From an uncultured SAR116 cluster alpha proteobacterium (GTDB taxonomy: Bacteria > Pseudomonadota > Alphaproteobacteria > Puniceispirillales > Marisalimonadaceae): 64,000 nucleotides of DNA. The stretch is taken from assembly GCA_902558885.1 (NCBI GenBank), contig CACEFQ010000006.1, positions 39,604-103,603 on the forward strand, written 5' to 3'. Of the stretch, positions 43,057-53,048 are shown piece by piece; position 1 is the stretch's first letter; the number at the start of each line of letters is the position of its first letter. A program made the translations under genes and the position numbers. Below the pieces are notes generated by a model, which was not told where the DNA came from, did not search any database, and worked only from the letters and a program-made list of their open reading frames with translations.

Positions 43057-43689
43057 ATGCTTTATCTACAAGATGTGACAATAAAAAGAGGTTCTAAAAT
43101 TGTTTTTTATAATTGGAATGCTAAAATTAAGAACTCTAAAGTCACAATCATAAGTGGTAAAAATGGTGTTGGAAAATCAACCTTATTGAGAGCAATAGCT
43201 GGCATGATACCTTTAGAAAAAGGCATTGTGAAAAATTATAATAATGAAATTTTTAAAGATCAAATTAAATGGGGACAAAATTTAATCTACATTGACTCTA
43301 AAAATGGTTTATCCAAGGATTTAACAGTTTATGAAAATTTAAAAACTTGGTCAGAGATGAAGGGTTGGAAAACTAGTGATGATGATCTTCAAAAAGCCCT
43401 CGACAGTGTAGACATGCTAAATCGTAAAAACTTATATGTTTCACAATGCTCAGAAGGTTTAAAGAAAAGAGCAGCATTATCCAGGTTATATTTATCTCTT
43501 TTATTTGATGTAGAATTTTGGTTATTAGATGAACCTACCAATGAATTAGATCAGAATAGTATCATTTTATTTAATAAATTAATCCAAAGATTTTTAGAAA
43601 ATAAAGGTACTATTTTGTTAGCTTGTCATGAATTAAAATTATTTGACTTTAATTTCGAATTACTAAATTTAGATTTATTGAAGAAGTAG
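43057..43689 (+). CDS. ccmA: Heme exporter ATP-binding protein CcmA
   Basis: First gene of a complete System I cytochrome c maturation operon. The 210-aa ABC ATPase has Walker A SGKNGVGKSTLLRAIAG, the signature as CSEGLKKRAALSRL (consensus LSxGQ changed to CSEGL, as in CcmA proteins) and Walker B WLLDEPTNELD. CcmAB uses ATP to release holo-CcmE from CcmC. Start is ATG 43057, seven bases after AGG, rather than the TTG one codon before. Confidence 0.94.
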   Translation: MLYLQDVTIKRGSKIVFYNWNAKIKNSKVTIISGKNGVGKSTLLRAIAGMIPLEKGIVKNYNNEIFKDQIKWGQNLIYIDSKNGLSKDLTVYENLKTWSEMKGWKTSDDDLQKALDSVDMLNRKNLYVSQCSEGLKKRAALSRLYLSLLFDVEFWLLDEPTNELDQNSIILFNKLIQRFLENKGTILLACHELKLFDFNFELLNLDLLKK

Positions 43690-43698
43690 AATTATACA

Positions 43699-44388
43699 AT
43701 GTCATTACAATCAAGTTTTATTGAAATATTTATTTCACACATAAAAAGAGAATTTTTGATAAATTTCCGATCATTAGTTGATGTAATATCAATTATTAGT
43801 TTTATGATTTTAATAGTAACACTATTTGTTCTTGGTATTGGTCCATTTGAAGAAAAATTGAGATTAATTTCTAACGCTATTTTTTGGATAGGGCTAATTT
43901 TAGCAATAATTCCTTCTTTAGAAAAAACTTTACAAAGAGATTATGATAATGGATGGCTTGATCAAACTATAACTAGCCCAACACCAATGGAACTTATTTT
44001 ATTATCAAAAAGTCTGGCTTATTGGTTAATAGTAATAATTCCGTTGTTAATTTCTTTACCATTATTCATAGTCCTATTAAACATTAACTTAAAATTGATA
44101 CCATGGCTCCTTATAAGTATACTGGTCGGTGGCCTTTCAATTTCACTTATTGGAATTATTGGCTCTGCTCTAACTTTAGGTGCAAAAAGAGGAAATATTT
44201 TATTACCAATATTGATCATACCTTTGATAATTCCTATCTTAATATTTGGAGTTGGTATCAGTGAAGCAGTTAGAATAAATGAGTCACCTGTAAATAATTT
44301 ATTTTTATTAATTGGATTTACATTAATATATCTCGTGATATCGCCTTTTATTTCAGCTTTTCTGATTAGGATAGCAATAAGTCGTTAA
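43699..44388 (+). CDS. ccmB: Heme exporter membrane protein CcmB
   Basis: A 229-aa inner-membrane protein with six hydrophobic helices. The region LEKTLQRDYDNGWLDQTITSPTPMELILLSK (core DYDNGWLDQ) after helix 2 is the characteristic CcmB loop. It forms the transmembrane part of the CcmAB complex that drives release of heme-loaded CcmE. It starts 9 bases after ccmA. Confidence 0.94.
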   Translation: MSLQSSFIEIFISHIKREFLINFRSLVDVISIISFMILIVTLFVLGIGPFEEKLRLISNAIFWIGLILAIIPSLEKTLQRDYDNGWLDQTITSPTPMELILLSKSLAYWLIVIIPLLISLPLFIVLLNINLKLIPWLLISILVGGLSISLIGIIGSALTLGAKRGNILLPILIIPLIIPILIFGVGISEAVRINESPVNNLFLLIGFTLIYLVISPFISAFLIRIAISR

Positions 44389-44459
44389 GGGATTTTGGTA
44401 AAAAGTATAGATGTTGGAATTTAATTACTTCATGAATATTAAAAGAAAGATTTTTGTTA

Positions 44460-45200
44460 ATGTTTGATTGGCTAGCTAATCCAAATAGGTTTAATAGAAT
44501 AACTGAAAAAATTCAGCCATATATTCTTTTAATAGCCATAATTACACTTATCTCAGGACTATATTTTAGTCTTTTTGATAGCCCAAAAGATTATCAGCAA
44601 GGGGATGCTGTTAGAATTATGTATGTTCATGTTCCTTCTGCTTGGCTAGCATCATTTTTATATTTTAGTCTCGCTATTTCGTGTGTTTTTTATTTAGTAT
44701 GGAAACATCCTTTAGCTGATTTAGTTTCAAGTTCAATGGCACCAATTGGTGCCCTGTTTTCAGCTTTAACATTAGTCACTGGTTCACTATGGGGAAAACC
44801 AATGTGGGGCACATGGTGGGTATGGGATGCAAGATTAACATCAATGCTGGTATTATTCTTTTTTTATCTGGGCTATATATTACTAAGCAATGCTTTTGAA
44901 AGAAAAATTGATGGTTCTAAAACAGCGTCTGTTCTAGCAATAGTTGGGCTAATCAATCTGCCTATTGTTAAGTTTTCTGTTGATTGGTGGCATACTCTTC
45001 ATCAACCAGCAAGTATTATTAAAATTGGAGGTCCTTCTATCGATGATAAAATGTTGTTACCACTTATCCTTATGATTTTTGCTTTAAGTTTTTTTTCTTT
45101 ATATATGATAATTTTGAACGTAAAAACCAAATTGATTGAAAAAAAATGTGAAGCATTATTATTAAAATCAAATTTAGAAGAAATGTCGAAAATAGGTTAA
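44460..45200 (+). CDS. ccmC: Heme-handling membrane protein CcmC
   Basis: A 246-aa protein with six membrane helices and the tryptophan-rich WWD loop WGTWWVWDARLTSMLV, which presents heme to CcmE. Conserved periplasmic histidines lie in VHVPSAWLA and DWWHTLHQPAS, and flank the WWD loop as axial ligands. Start is ATG 44460; a TTG two codons earlier is an alternative. The 71-bp gap after ccmB holds nothing evident. Confidence 0.95.
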   Translation: MFDWLANPNRFNRITEKIQPYILLIAIITLISGLYFSLFDSPKDYQQGDAVRIMYVHVPSAWLASFLYFSLAISCVFYLVWKHPLADLVSSSMAPIGALFSALTLVTGSLWGKPMWGTWWVWDARLTSMLVLFFFYLGYILLSNAFERKIDGSKTASVLAIVGLINLPIVKFSVDWWHTLHQPASIIKIGGPSIDDKMLLPLILMIFALSFFSLYMIILNVKTKLIEKKCEALLLKSNLEEMSKIG

Positions 45201-45203
45201 AAT

Positions 45204-45362
45204 ATGAATGAATCATTTTGGATAATGCAAGGTTATGAAATTTATATATGGCCAAGCTACGTGTTAACTTTACTGAGCTTAGGCCTCCTTTTCGTTCATT
45301 CAACCAAACAATCTCAAAAAGCTAAAAAGTTACTTAAACAGTTATCAAAAACAAAAAATTAA
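45204..45362 (+). CDS. ccmD: CcmD, small heme exporter accessory protein
   Basis: A 52-aa protein three bases after ccmC: a short periplasmic N-terminus with YEIYIWPSYVLTLLSLGLL forming one membrane helix, then a Lys-rich cytoplasmic tail. This size, topology, the Trp-Pro-Ser-Tyr turn and the slot between ccmC and ccmE identify CcmD, which holds the CcmC-CcmE-heme complex together until CcmAB acts. It is easily missed because of its length. Confidence 0.9.
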   Translation: MNESFWIMQGYEIYIWPSYVLTLLSLGLLFVHSTKQSQKAKKLLKQLSKTKN

Positions 45363-45391
45363 ATTTTAAAATATAGATCGATGTAAAATAG

Positions 45392-45835
45392 ATGAATCCC
45401 AAATTTAGACGCCTATTTATTACAATTATTATTATATTAACACTTGGACTAGCAACTAAATTAATATTAATGGCCCTAGAAGATAATATTGTATATTTTT
45501 ATACGCCAAATGATTTAATTGTAAAATTTGGAGATACTCAAAACATTCAAAACAAAATCAGGATTGGCGGTTTGGTTCTTGAAAGCTCAATAAAAAAAGA
45601 AGATGAAAAAACTATCTTTATAATTACTGATAAAAAAAAAGAAGTTAAGGTTGTATTTGACGGGCCTCTACCAGATTTGTTCAGAGAGGGTCAAGGTGTT
45701 GTTGCAGAGGGTATTTTCAAAAATAGTAATTTTATTGCTAGTGAAGTACTAGCAAAACACGACGAAAATTACATGCCTCCAGAAGTTGCTGACGCATTAA
45801 AAAAAAATAATATTTGGAAAGATGGCTCTGATTAA
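45392..45835 (+). CDS. ccmE: Periplasmic heme chaperone CcmE
   Basis: A 147-aa protein with one N-terminal anchor and an OB-fold domain (IRIGGLVLESSI, VVAEGIF). The covalent heme-binding histidine and its tyrosine partner are in KHDENYMPPEV near the C-terminus. CcmE carries heme from CcmC to CcmF. Its stop codon is immediately followed by the ccmF ATG. Confidence 0.96.
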   Translation: MNPKFRRLFITIIIILTLGLATKLILMALEDNIVYFYTPNDLIVKFGDTQNIQNKIRIGGLVLESSIKKEDEKTIFIITDKKKEVKVVFDGPLPDLFREGQGVVAEGIFKNSNFIASEVLAKHDENYMPPEVADALKKNNIWKDGSD

Positions 45836-47776
45836 ATGATACCTGAATTAGGACATATTCTCGTTATAATCACATTTGTTATTTCAACAATGCAATGCTT
45901 TTACTGGCTTTATAATGTGAAAGATACTAACATCGATGTAGTACGAGTTCTTCAAAAAGGTTCTCTTATAAATTTTTTATTTATTTTTTTATCTTTTGTA
46001 ATTTTAACATTTAGTTTTATTATATCTGACTTTTCTTTATTAATTGTCTCTAACAACTCACATACTTTAAAACCATTGATATATAAAATTAGTGGGGTAT
46101 GGGGCAATCACGAAGGTTCACTTTTATTGTGGGTGTTAATTTTATCTGCTTTTACTTTTTTTGTCTCTTTTAAAGATTCTATAAATTCAAAACTTTTGGC
46201 TTCAATTATTGGAGTTCAGACTGTAATTTTATCACTTTTTTTAGCTTTCATATTATTTACATCTAACCCTTTTGAAAGAGTTGATGAATTACCTTTAGAT
46301 GGAAGAGGTTTAAATCCTTTGCTACAAGATCCAGGTTTAGCTCTTCATCCTCCGATGCTTTATATCGGATATGTTGGATTATCAGTATCATTTTCTTTTG
46401 CTGTAGCGGCACTTATTACTGGTGAAATTAATAAAGATTGGGCTCGTCAAATGAGGCCATGGATTGCAATTGCTTGGTCTGCTCTAACAATTGGAATTGC
46501 ACTTGGAAGTTGGTGGGCATATTACGAATTAGGTTGGGGTGGTTGGTGGTTTTGGGATCCAGTTGAAAATGCTTCTTTTATGCCATGGTTAGTTGCAACA
46601 GCCTTACTGCACTGTGTAAGAATACTCGAAAAAAAATTAATATTTATAAACTGGACAATCTTGTTATCAATCCTGGCTTTTTCGTTTTCTTTATTAGGCA
46701 CTTTTATCGTAAGATCTGGATTGTTAACATCAGTTCATGCTTTTGCTTCCGATCCTTCAAGAGGAGTTTTTATTTTAATAATTTTAGGTATATCAATAGG
46801 TGTTCCTTTGATTTTATATACAATTAGAAGCTCATCTTTTAATGAAGAAAAAAGTACTTTTGATATAGTCAGTAAAGAAAGTGCAATTTTAGTAAATAAT
46901 TTATTTCTTACTACAGCAACTTTAACAGTTTTAATAGGTACTCTGTACCCTTTATTTTTAGACGCTATTAATGGAAATAAGGTATCTATTGGTCCAGCAT
47001 ATTATAATGCTACTTTTGCTCCAATTATGGCTCCAGTTGTGTTTTTGATGGCTGTTGCACCATTCTTAAATTGGAAAAAATACACAGATAAAAATTTTAT
47101 AAAAAAAATAATATTTCTGTTCGCAGTAACTTTCATAGGTGGCACCTTATTATACTTAATTGAAGAAAAATCAATTTTTGCATTAATATGTGGTTCTCTT
47201 TCAATTTGGCTTTTTACAGGAGTTATTACCGATTTAATTTCGAAAATTCGAGAGGCTAAGGTTAGATTACAAAACATAAAACAATTTTTTTTCTTTTTCT
47301 CAAAAATTAATCTAGGAATACATGTGGCACATATTGGAGTCGCAATTTTTCTTGCAGGAGTTACTGGAGAACAATTTTATAAAAGCGAATATAATGTAAG
47401 AAAAAAAGTTGGCGATATAATTAATATTGGAACAAAATCATTAAAATTTGATAAAATTGAAAATATTGATGGACCTAATTACAACTCACTAATGGCAACC
47501 TTCACTCTCTATGAAAACAAAAAATTTATTATTAAACTAAGGCCAGAAAAACGTTTCTATACTAATGAAAAAAGCCAGACAACAGAGGCTGCAATTTTGT
47601 CGGATTTTTGGGGAGATACATATTTAGTGCTAGGTGAAGGAGATAAAAAAACAGGATGGTCTTTAAGAATATATTCAAATCCATTAGTATCTTGGATATG
47701 GGCTGGTGCTTTTTTGATGGCAGTCGGAGGTATCTTATCTGTCACACAAAAATCATCAAGATTTAGAAATGATTAA
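45836..47776 (+). CDS. ccmF: Cytochrome c heme lyase subunit CcmF
   Basis: The 646-aa polytopic protein has the WWD domain WGGWWFWDPVENASFMPW and conserved histidines, e.g. in WGNHEGSLLLW and ALHPPMLYIGY. It reduces and transfers heme from CcmE to CXXCH apocytochromes, with CcmH and CcmI. Twelve or more membrane helices and a periplasmic C-terminal domain (DGPNYNSLMATF, KRFYTNEKSQTTEAAI) are visible. Zero-base junction with ccmE suggests translational coupling. Confidence 0.96.
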   Translation: MIPELGHILVIITFVISTMQCFYWLYNVKDTNIDVVRVLQKGSLINFLFIFLSFVILTFSFIISDFSLLIVSNNSHTLKPLIYKISGVWGNHEGSLLLWVLILSAFTFFVSFKDSINSKLLASIIGVQTVILSLFLAFILFTSNPFERVDELPLDGRGLNPLLQDPGLALHPPMLYIGYVGLSVSFSFAVAALITGEINKDWARQMRPWIAIAWSALTIGIALGSWWAYYELGWGGWWFWDPVENASFMPWLVATALLHCVRILEKKLIFINWTILLSILAFSFSLLGTFIVRSGLLTSVHAFASDPSRGVFILIILGISIGVPLILYTIRSSSFNEEKSTFDIVSKESAILVNNLFLTTATLTVLIGTLYPLFLDAINGNKVSIGPAYYNATFAPIMAPVVFLMAVAPFLNWKKYTDKNFIKKIIFLFAVTFIGGTLLYLIEEKSIFALICGSLSIWLFTGVITDLISKIREAKVRLQNIKQFFFFFSKINLGIHVAHIGVAIFLAGVTGEQFYKSEYNVRKKVGDIINIGTKSLKFDKIENIDGPNYNSLMATFTLYENKKFIIKLRPEKRFYTNEKSQTTEAAILSDFWGDTYLVLGEGDKKTGWSLRIYSNPLVSWIWAGAFLMAVGGILSVTQKSSRFRND

Positions 47777-47785
47777 TAAAATATT

Positions 47786-48349
47786 ATGAAACATAATTTA
47801 AAAATTTTAAATGCTTTACCTTTAACAGTATTTTTTTTTATAATATTGTCTTCGGGTATAGTTTTATATCAATTAAAAGTTGACGGAAGAACTGAAAGAT
47901 CTATAGCTTCTCAATTAATTGGAAAAAATATTCCTGAAACATTAATTCCTAAAGAAAACTTCATTCAAAAAATTAATAATTTAGAAAATTTAAATTTTGA
48001 AAAATACCATGACCAAATTTTTGCAGTTAATTTTTTTGCATCATGGTGTGCTCCCTGTAGAATAGAAGCACCAATTGTTGACGAATTAAGTAAATTTTTA
48101 CCAGTAATTGGAATAGCATATAAAGACAAATATTTAGACACAAAAAAATTTTTAAATGATTTTGGTAACCCTTATGTAGAAACAGGGATTGATAAATCTG
48201 GTAAAATAGCTATCGAGTGGGGAGTTTACGGAGTACCAGAAACTTTTCTAATAAATAAGAAAGGAGAAATAATTTATCGTCATGCCGGTCCACTTCTGTA
48301 TAACATTTTTAAAGATGAAGTTTTGCCTTTCTTAGAGTATAAAGAATGA
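47786..48349 (+). CDS. ccmG: Thiol:disulfide interchange protein CcmG/DsbE
   Basis: A membrane-anchored periplasmic thioredoxin (187 aa) with active site FFASWCAPCRIEAP and cis-proline region YGVPETFLI. It keeps apocytochrome cysteines reduced for heme attachment. The ATGA overlap with ccmH couples their translation. Length and motifs are standard. Confidence 0.95.
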   Translation: MKHNLKILNALPLTVFFFIILSSGIVLYQLKVDGRTERSIASQLIGKNIPETLIPKENFIQKINNLENLNFEKYHDQIFAVNFFASWCAPCRIEAPIVDELSKFLPVIGIAYKDKYLDTKKFLNDFGNPYVETGIDKSGKIAIEWGVYGVPETFLINKKGEIIYRHAGPLLYNIFKDEVLPFLEYKE

Positions 48350-48744
48350 CTAGAAAGTATAAAATAATTATAATATTTTCTTTTTTATTTTTTTTTAATA
48401 ATGAACTTGAGATCTTTGCTAAATCTATAAATGATGAAATCAATATAAACAACAGAACAAGGGAGATTTCTCAAAACATTAGATGCCTTGTTTGTCAAAA
48501 TCAAAGTATAGATGAGTCTAATTCTGAATTAGCAAAAGATTTAAAGATTTTAATAAGAGAAAAGCTTTTAGCTGGTGTTAGTAACGAAGAAATTTATAGA
48601 TATTTGAGAGAAAGATATGGAGATTATATCTTGTTAAAACCACCTTTAAATTTAAATACTGTCTTATTATGGTTTTCGCCATTTATTGTTTTAATATTTG
48701 GCTCAATATTGATTTTTAAAATCATAAAATCTAATCAAAAATAA
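48346..48744 (+). CDS. ccmH: Cytochrome c maturation protein CcmH (CycL)
   Basis: A 132-aa protein with a signal peptide, a three-helix domain bearing the redox motif RCLVCQNQSIDESNS, the conserved YLRERYGDYILLKPP, and a C-terminal membrane helix. It works with CcmG and CcmF on apocytochrome thiols. It is the short, one-domain CcmH; the CycH part is the next gene. Confidence 0.95.
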   Translation: MTRKYKIIIIFSFLFFFNNELEIFAKSINDEININNRTREISQNIRCLVCQNQSIDESNSELAKDLKILIREKLLAGVSNEEIYRYLRERYGDYILLKPPLNLNTVLLWFSPFIVLIFGSILIFKIIKSNQK

Positions 48745-48757
48745 AAGAGTATAGATA

Positions 48758-49975
48758 ATGTTATTTATTGCTATTTTATTTATAAGTTTATTTTCAATAA
48801 TTTATATTTTTTACAATTCTTCTTATAAAAATTTTTTGAATATTACAAATTTTAAACCTAAATCCAATAAATTCGTCCTGCACCTTAATATTTTATTTTT
48901 ATTTTTATTAAGTTCACTAATTTATTATAAAATAGGTAATCCATTTATAGACATGAACCAACTCTACTCTTCAAAAGAAAAACTTGTTAAAAAAAATATT
49001 GAACAAAAAAAAATTATAAAACATGATTTGGAAAATTTTGACCAACTAGTTCTGTTATCAGATCAAAATCCAAAAAATCTAGATATTCTTCTTGAATTAG
49101 CGAGGACTTCTTCACGACTTAAAAAAATCGATGTGGAGATCTCATCCTTAACAAAAATATTATCTATCAAAAATTCTCCCAATCTTAAATCTCTATTAGC
49201 TCAAGCAATTATTAGAAAAGCTGATGGGCAAGTAACACCAAAGGCAAAAAAACTAATTAATGAAGCTCTTTCTGAGGATCCATTAGATCCTGGAGCCAAT
49301 TATTTAAATGGATTAGCACAATCACAAATTGGTAATGAAATGTTAGCATTTGAAATTTGGACTGAATTATATAAACGAACTAGTAAAAATGATACTTGGA
49401 AAAAAGATCTTGAAAAAAATATAAGAACAGCGGCAAAAAACTTAGGGATTTCTAAAAAAACTATAGAAAACAAGTTAAAGGATAATGTTTTAGCAAATAA
49501 TGATTTAACGAAAGAAATTTTAGATTTAAATAAAAAAGAACAAAACATAAGAATTAATCAAATGGTTGAACAACTTGCAGATCGGCTTAAAGATAACAAA
49601 AATGATCTTGAAGGTTGGATTAAGTTATATCAGTCTTATAAAGTTCTAGGAAAAAATGAAAAAGCATTAAGAGCTATAAGAGATGCCATAAAACTTAATC
49701 CACAAAATATAAATTTAAAACAAATACTTTTAAGAGAATTACTACCCACGAACAAAAAAACTGTTTTTTCAAAAGAAACAAACAAACTTGTAAATGATAT
49801 TTTAGATTTAGAACCAAATAATGTAGATGGTTTGTTTTTTAGTGGCTTTGCTGCTTACAACAAGGGAGAAAAGAAAAAAGCTATTTATTATTGGGATTTA
49901 TTACTAAAACAACTACCCAATGATTCTTTAATGTCAAAAGAAATAAATAAAAGGATTAGATTACTTCAGGATTAA
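48758..49975 (+). CDS. ccmI: Cytochrome c maturation protein CcmI (CycH), TPR apocytochrome chaperone
   Basis: About 405 aa with two N-terminal membrane helices (residues 1-20 and 45-62), a helical cytoplasmic segment between them and, from about residue 95, TPR-type repeats, e.g. LIEALSEDPLDPGANYLNGLAQSQIG-like region (core DPLDPGANYLNGLAQ), GWIKLYQSYKVLGKNEKALRA and NVDGLFFSGFAAYNKG. CcmI binds C-termini of apocytochromes c and presents them to CcmF/H. Sequence is poorly conserved as usual; position at the end of the operon supports it. It ends one base from convergent yciB. Confidence 0.88.
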   Translation: MLFIAILFISLFSIIYIFYNSSYKNFLNITNFKPKSNKFVLHLNILFLFLLSSLIYYKIGNPFIDMNQLYSSKEKLVKKNIEQKKIIKHDLENFDQLVLLSDQNPKNLDILLELARTSSRLKKIDVEISSLTKILSIKNSPNLKSLLAQAIIRKADGQVTPKAKKLINEALSEDPLDPGANYLNGLAQSQIGNEMLAFEIWTELYKRTSKNDTWKKDLEKNIRTAAKNLGISKKTIENKLKDNVLANNDLTKEILDLNKKEQNIRINQMVEQLADRLKDNKNDLEGWIKLYQSYKVLGKNEKALRAIRDAIKLNPQNINLKQILLRELLPTNKKTVFSKETNKLVNDILDLEPNNVDGLFFSGFAAYNKGEKKKAIYYWDLLLKQLPNDSLMSKEINKRIRLLQD

Positions 49976-49976
49976 T

Positions 49977-50534
49977 TTAATCTTTTTTGATTTGGTATTT
50001 TTGCATTATTGGCAAAGATAGTAACCCAAACCCTAGGGATAAAATCGGAATCCCGAAAGCTTTAAAAGATACCCATTGATCAGTAGTTAAATTACGCCAA
50101 GCTATTTCATTAGCAATAGCCATTACTATAAACATGCCAACCCATAACCATGTCAATTTGTCCCACCCCTCTTCTTTTAATGAAACTGCAGATTTCATGA
50201 TAGCAGCTAATGGGTTCTTACCTAGAATTTTACCTGAAGCTAAAACTCCTGCAATTATTATAGACACAATAGTTGGTTTGATTTTTATAAAAAATTCATC
50301 ATCAAAAAATATTGTTAATCCACCAAAAAAAACAACTGCAACACATCCTGCAGCAGCCATCATTGGTATGTTTTTAAACCAATACCAAGATAGTATCAGA
50401 GATAATAATGTACTTATTACCAAAACTGCTGTACCAGCCATTATGCCGTAAAAATAATTTACACCAAAGAACAGTAATAACGGACCCATCTCTAAAATAG
50501 ATCTATAACCCTCTTTTTTGTCTACTTCCTGCAA
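49977..50534 (-). CDS. yciB: YciB/IspZ inner-membrane septation protein
   Basis: A 185-aa protein with five or six hydrophobic helices. LEMGPLLLFFGVNYFYGI near the start, KPTIVSIIIAGVLASGKILGKNPL in the middle and WRNLTTDQWVSFKAFG toward the end are family signatures. YciB interacts with division and elongation proteins and influences envelope properties; its precise role is still unsettled. Start is TTG at 50534 behind AGGAG six bases away. It starts 10 bases after dusA, so they share a transcript. Confidence 0.92.
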   Translation of the reverse strand: MQEVDKKEGYRSILEMGPLLLFFGVNYFYGIMAGTAVLVISTLLSLILSWYWFKNIPMMAAAGCVAVVFFGGLTIFFDDEFFIKIKPTIVSIIIAGVLASGKILGKNPLAAIMKSAVSLKEEGWDKLTWLWVGMFIVMAIANEIAWRNLTTDQWVSFKAFGIPILSLGFGLLSLPIMQKYQIKKD

Positions 50535-50543
50535 TTAAATCTC

Positions 50544-51548
50544 CTAAGCTAAAATTAAATTCTTACTGTGAATAAACTCTTCTATATTGTCTGTAGTAAA
50601 TCTTAACAAATCACCATTTTTTGAAAATCTTGCATTTTCACTTAGTTCACGTCTCCATTCTTTAGCACCTGGTAAAGAGTTATACAAACCTAAAATATGT
50701 CTAATTACAGCGTGAGCATTACCTTCATCATTTTTCACAAATGCATCAATATAGTCAGCCATTTTCATGGCTATTTGGTATCTAGTCTTAATTTTTTGTT
50801 TTTGTTTTAGGACTATTTTATCTACAGAGGATAAAATATATGGATTTTTATATGCTTCTCTTCCAATCATAAACCCATCAAGTGAATATTGTTTAACTAA
50901 ATTTTGTCCCTCTTGTATTGATTTAATTCCACCATTAATAATAATTTTTAAATCTGTCCTTCTTTTTTTTAATGCTCCAACCCTAGAATAATCTAAAGGA
51001 GGAATTTCTCTATTTTGCTTTGGACTTAATCCATTCAACAGAGCTTTTCTAGCATGAATAACGAATAATTTCACTCCTTCAGCGGACACTTCATCAATAA
51101 AATTATCTAAACCTTTTACTTCATCCATATCATCAACACCAATCCTACATTTAATTGTAATAGGTAATTGACTAACATCTTGCATAGCCCTCACACATTC
51201 TGACACAACTTTAGGCGTTTTCATAAGGCACGCACCAAATGATCCATTCTGGACACGATTTGAAGGACATCCAATATTTAAATTAATTTTCGAATAACCA
51301 TAACTTTGACCAAACTTAGCTGCTTGAGATAATTTCTTAGGGTCATTGCCACCCAATTGAAGAACACAGGGTAATTCTTCATTATTAAATGCTAACAATT
51401 TTTGTCGTGGCCCAAAAATTAAAGCATCAGCAGAAATCATTTCAGTATATAAAACTGCTGAATGAGATAAGAGTCTATGAAAATATCGACAATGCCTATC
51501 TGTCCATTCCATCATTGGAGCTACAGAAAAATTTTCCTCAAATATCAA
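50544..51548 (-). CDS. dusA: tRNA-dihydrouridine synthase DusA
   Basis: A 334-aa FMN enzyme that reduces uridines in the tRNA D-loop. SVAPMMEWTDRHCRYFHRLL at the N-terminus (DusA-specific), INLNIGCPSNRVQNGSFGACLM with the catalytic Cys near residue 100, FVIHARKALLNGLSPKQNREIPP (core HARKALLNGLSPKQNR) and DGFMIGREAYKNP are the DusA, not DusB/C, features. Start is probably TTG at 51548 because there is no ATG before the motif; the ribosome binding site is weak. Cotranscribed with yciB. Confidence 0.93.
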   Translation of the reverse strand: MIFEENFSVAPMMEWTDRHCRYFHRLLSHSAVLYTEMISADALIFGPRQKLLAFNNEELPCVLQLGGNDPKKLSQAAKFGQSYGYSKINLNIGCPSNRVQNGSFGACLMKTPKVVSECVRAMQDVSQLPITIKCRIGVDDMDEVKGLDNFIDEVSAEGVKLFVIHARKALLNGLSPKQNREIPPLDYSRVGALKKRRTDLKIIINGGIKSIQEGQNLVKQYSLDGFMIGREAYKNPYILSSVDKIVLKQKQKIKTRYQIAMKMADYIDAFVKNDEGNAHAVIRHILGLYNSLPGAKEWRRELSENARFSKNGDLLRFTTDNIEEFIHSKNLILA

Positions 51549-51657
51549 TTTATTGCTCTACAAATATTTAATAATTCATCATTATTTACAATATTTATAA
51601 AATATAGCCAAGATTATTAAAATAATATTAATTAGAATTTTATCAATTAAGCATGTT

Positions 51658-52959
51658 CTACTTTTCTTGAGATTTTTCTAAGGCTACAGCTAAGTCGTCT
51701 AAAATATCATCTATATGTTCAATACCAACTGATAATCTTACATATGAATCTGAAACACCAGATTTTAATTTATCTTCATATGATAATTGACTATGTGTTG
51801 TAGTTGCCGGATGTATAGCAAGGCTTCTTGAGTCACCAATGTTTGCTACATGGTAGAGTAATTTTAAGTTATCTATAAACTTTTTACCTGCTTCTGCACC
51901 ACCTTTCAATTCAAAGCCAACTAAGCCTCCATATCCCTTATTTAAATACTTAACTGCGTTTTCTTTAGAAATTCCTGTTTGTAACTCAGGGTAAATTACA
52001 TGATCCACTGATTTGTGATTTTCTAAAAAATGAGCAACTGTTGAAGCATTTTCACAATGTGTTTTCATTCTTAAACTAATAGTTTCAAGTCCTTGTAGGA
52101 TTAAAAAAGCATTGAAAGGACTTAATGCACCTCCAAGGTCACGTAGCAAAGTAACCCTAGCTTTTATAATGTAAGCAATGGGACCTAATGGTTTTACAGC
52201 ATCAACCCATATAGCTCCGCCATATGAGGGATCAGGTGTGTTTAAAGCTGGTTGTCTTTCTTTTCCAGCTCCTTCCCAATCAAAATTACCACCATCAATG
52301 ATCAAACCTCCAATTGAATTTCCATGACCACCAATATATTTAGTCAGTGAATAAACAACAATTGCTGCCCCATGATCAAAAGGTCTACAAATAACTGGAG
52401 ATGCTGTGTTATCTATAATCAGCGGTATTCCATACTTCTTTCCGATTGCACTCACTTCAGAAATAGGAAAGACTTTTAATTTTGGGTTAGGTAAAGTTTC
52501 AGCATAATAAGCTCTTGTTTTATCATCAGTTGCATTTTCAAATGCTTGTGGATCTGATGGATCAACAAATCTAACTTCGATACCCATATCCTTTAAGGTG
52601 TTTGCAAATAAATTCCAGGTACCACCATATAAATCAGTTGAACTAACAATATTATCTCCAACCTTTGCAAGATTTTGAATAGCAAATGCAGATGCTGTTT
52701 GACCTGAAGATAATGCTAGTGCAGCAACACCACCCTCTAGAGCTGCCAATCTCTTTTCCAATATATCATTGGTTGGATTCATAATTCTTGTGTAAATATT
52801 ACCTAATTCTGATAAAGAAAATAAATTTGCTGCCTGATCAGTATTAGCAAACTGATAACTTGTGGTTTGATGAATTGGAACCGCAACTGAACCTGTTGTT
52901 TCATCTGCCCTCCATCCTGCATGAAGACTAAGGGTTTCTGGATTTATAGAATTACTCAT
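51658..52959 (-). CDS. metY: O-acetylhomoserine sulfhydrylase/aminocarboxypropyltransferase
   Basis: A 433-aa PLP enzyme that makes homocysteine from O-acetylhomoserine and sulfide (direct sulfhydrylation). ETLSLHAGWRADETTGSVAVPIHQTTSY (core HAGWRADETTGSVAVPI) is typical of the MetY branch, ALSSGQTASAFA precedes the cofactor phosphate site, and the PLP lysine is in VYSLTKYIGGHG. It is longer than MetB/MetZ (about 390-400 aa), which fits MetY. AGGA precedes the ATG. The upstream leader was checked for SAM riboswitches and none was recognised. Confidence 0.94.
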   Translation of the reverse strand: MSNSINPETLSLHAGWRADETTGSVAVPIHQTTSYQFANTDQAANLFSLSELGNIYTRIMNPTNDILEKRLAALEGGVAALALSSGQTASAFAIQNLAKVGDNIVSSTDLYGGTWNLFANTLKDMGIEVRFVDPSDPQAFENATDDKTRAYYAETLPNPKLKVFPISEVSAIGKKYGIPLIIDNTASPVICRPFDHGAAIVVYSLTKYIGGHGNSIGGLIIDGGNFDWEGAGKERQPALNTPDPSYGGAIWVDAVKPLGPIAYIIKARVTLLRDLGGALSPFNAFLILQGLETISLRMKTHCENASTVAHFLENHKSVDHVIYPELQTGISKENAVKYLNKGYGGLVGFELKGGAEAGKKFIDNLKLLYHVANIGDSRSLAIHPATTTHSQLSYEDKLKSGVSDSYVRLSVGIEHIDDILDDLAVALEKSQEK

Positions 52960-53048
52960 TTATATATTCCTCATAAAAAAATCCAATGTTTAGAAAATAT
53001 ATTCAAAAAAGAAACAAAAAAAGAAATAATATTTTATATATTTTTATA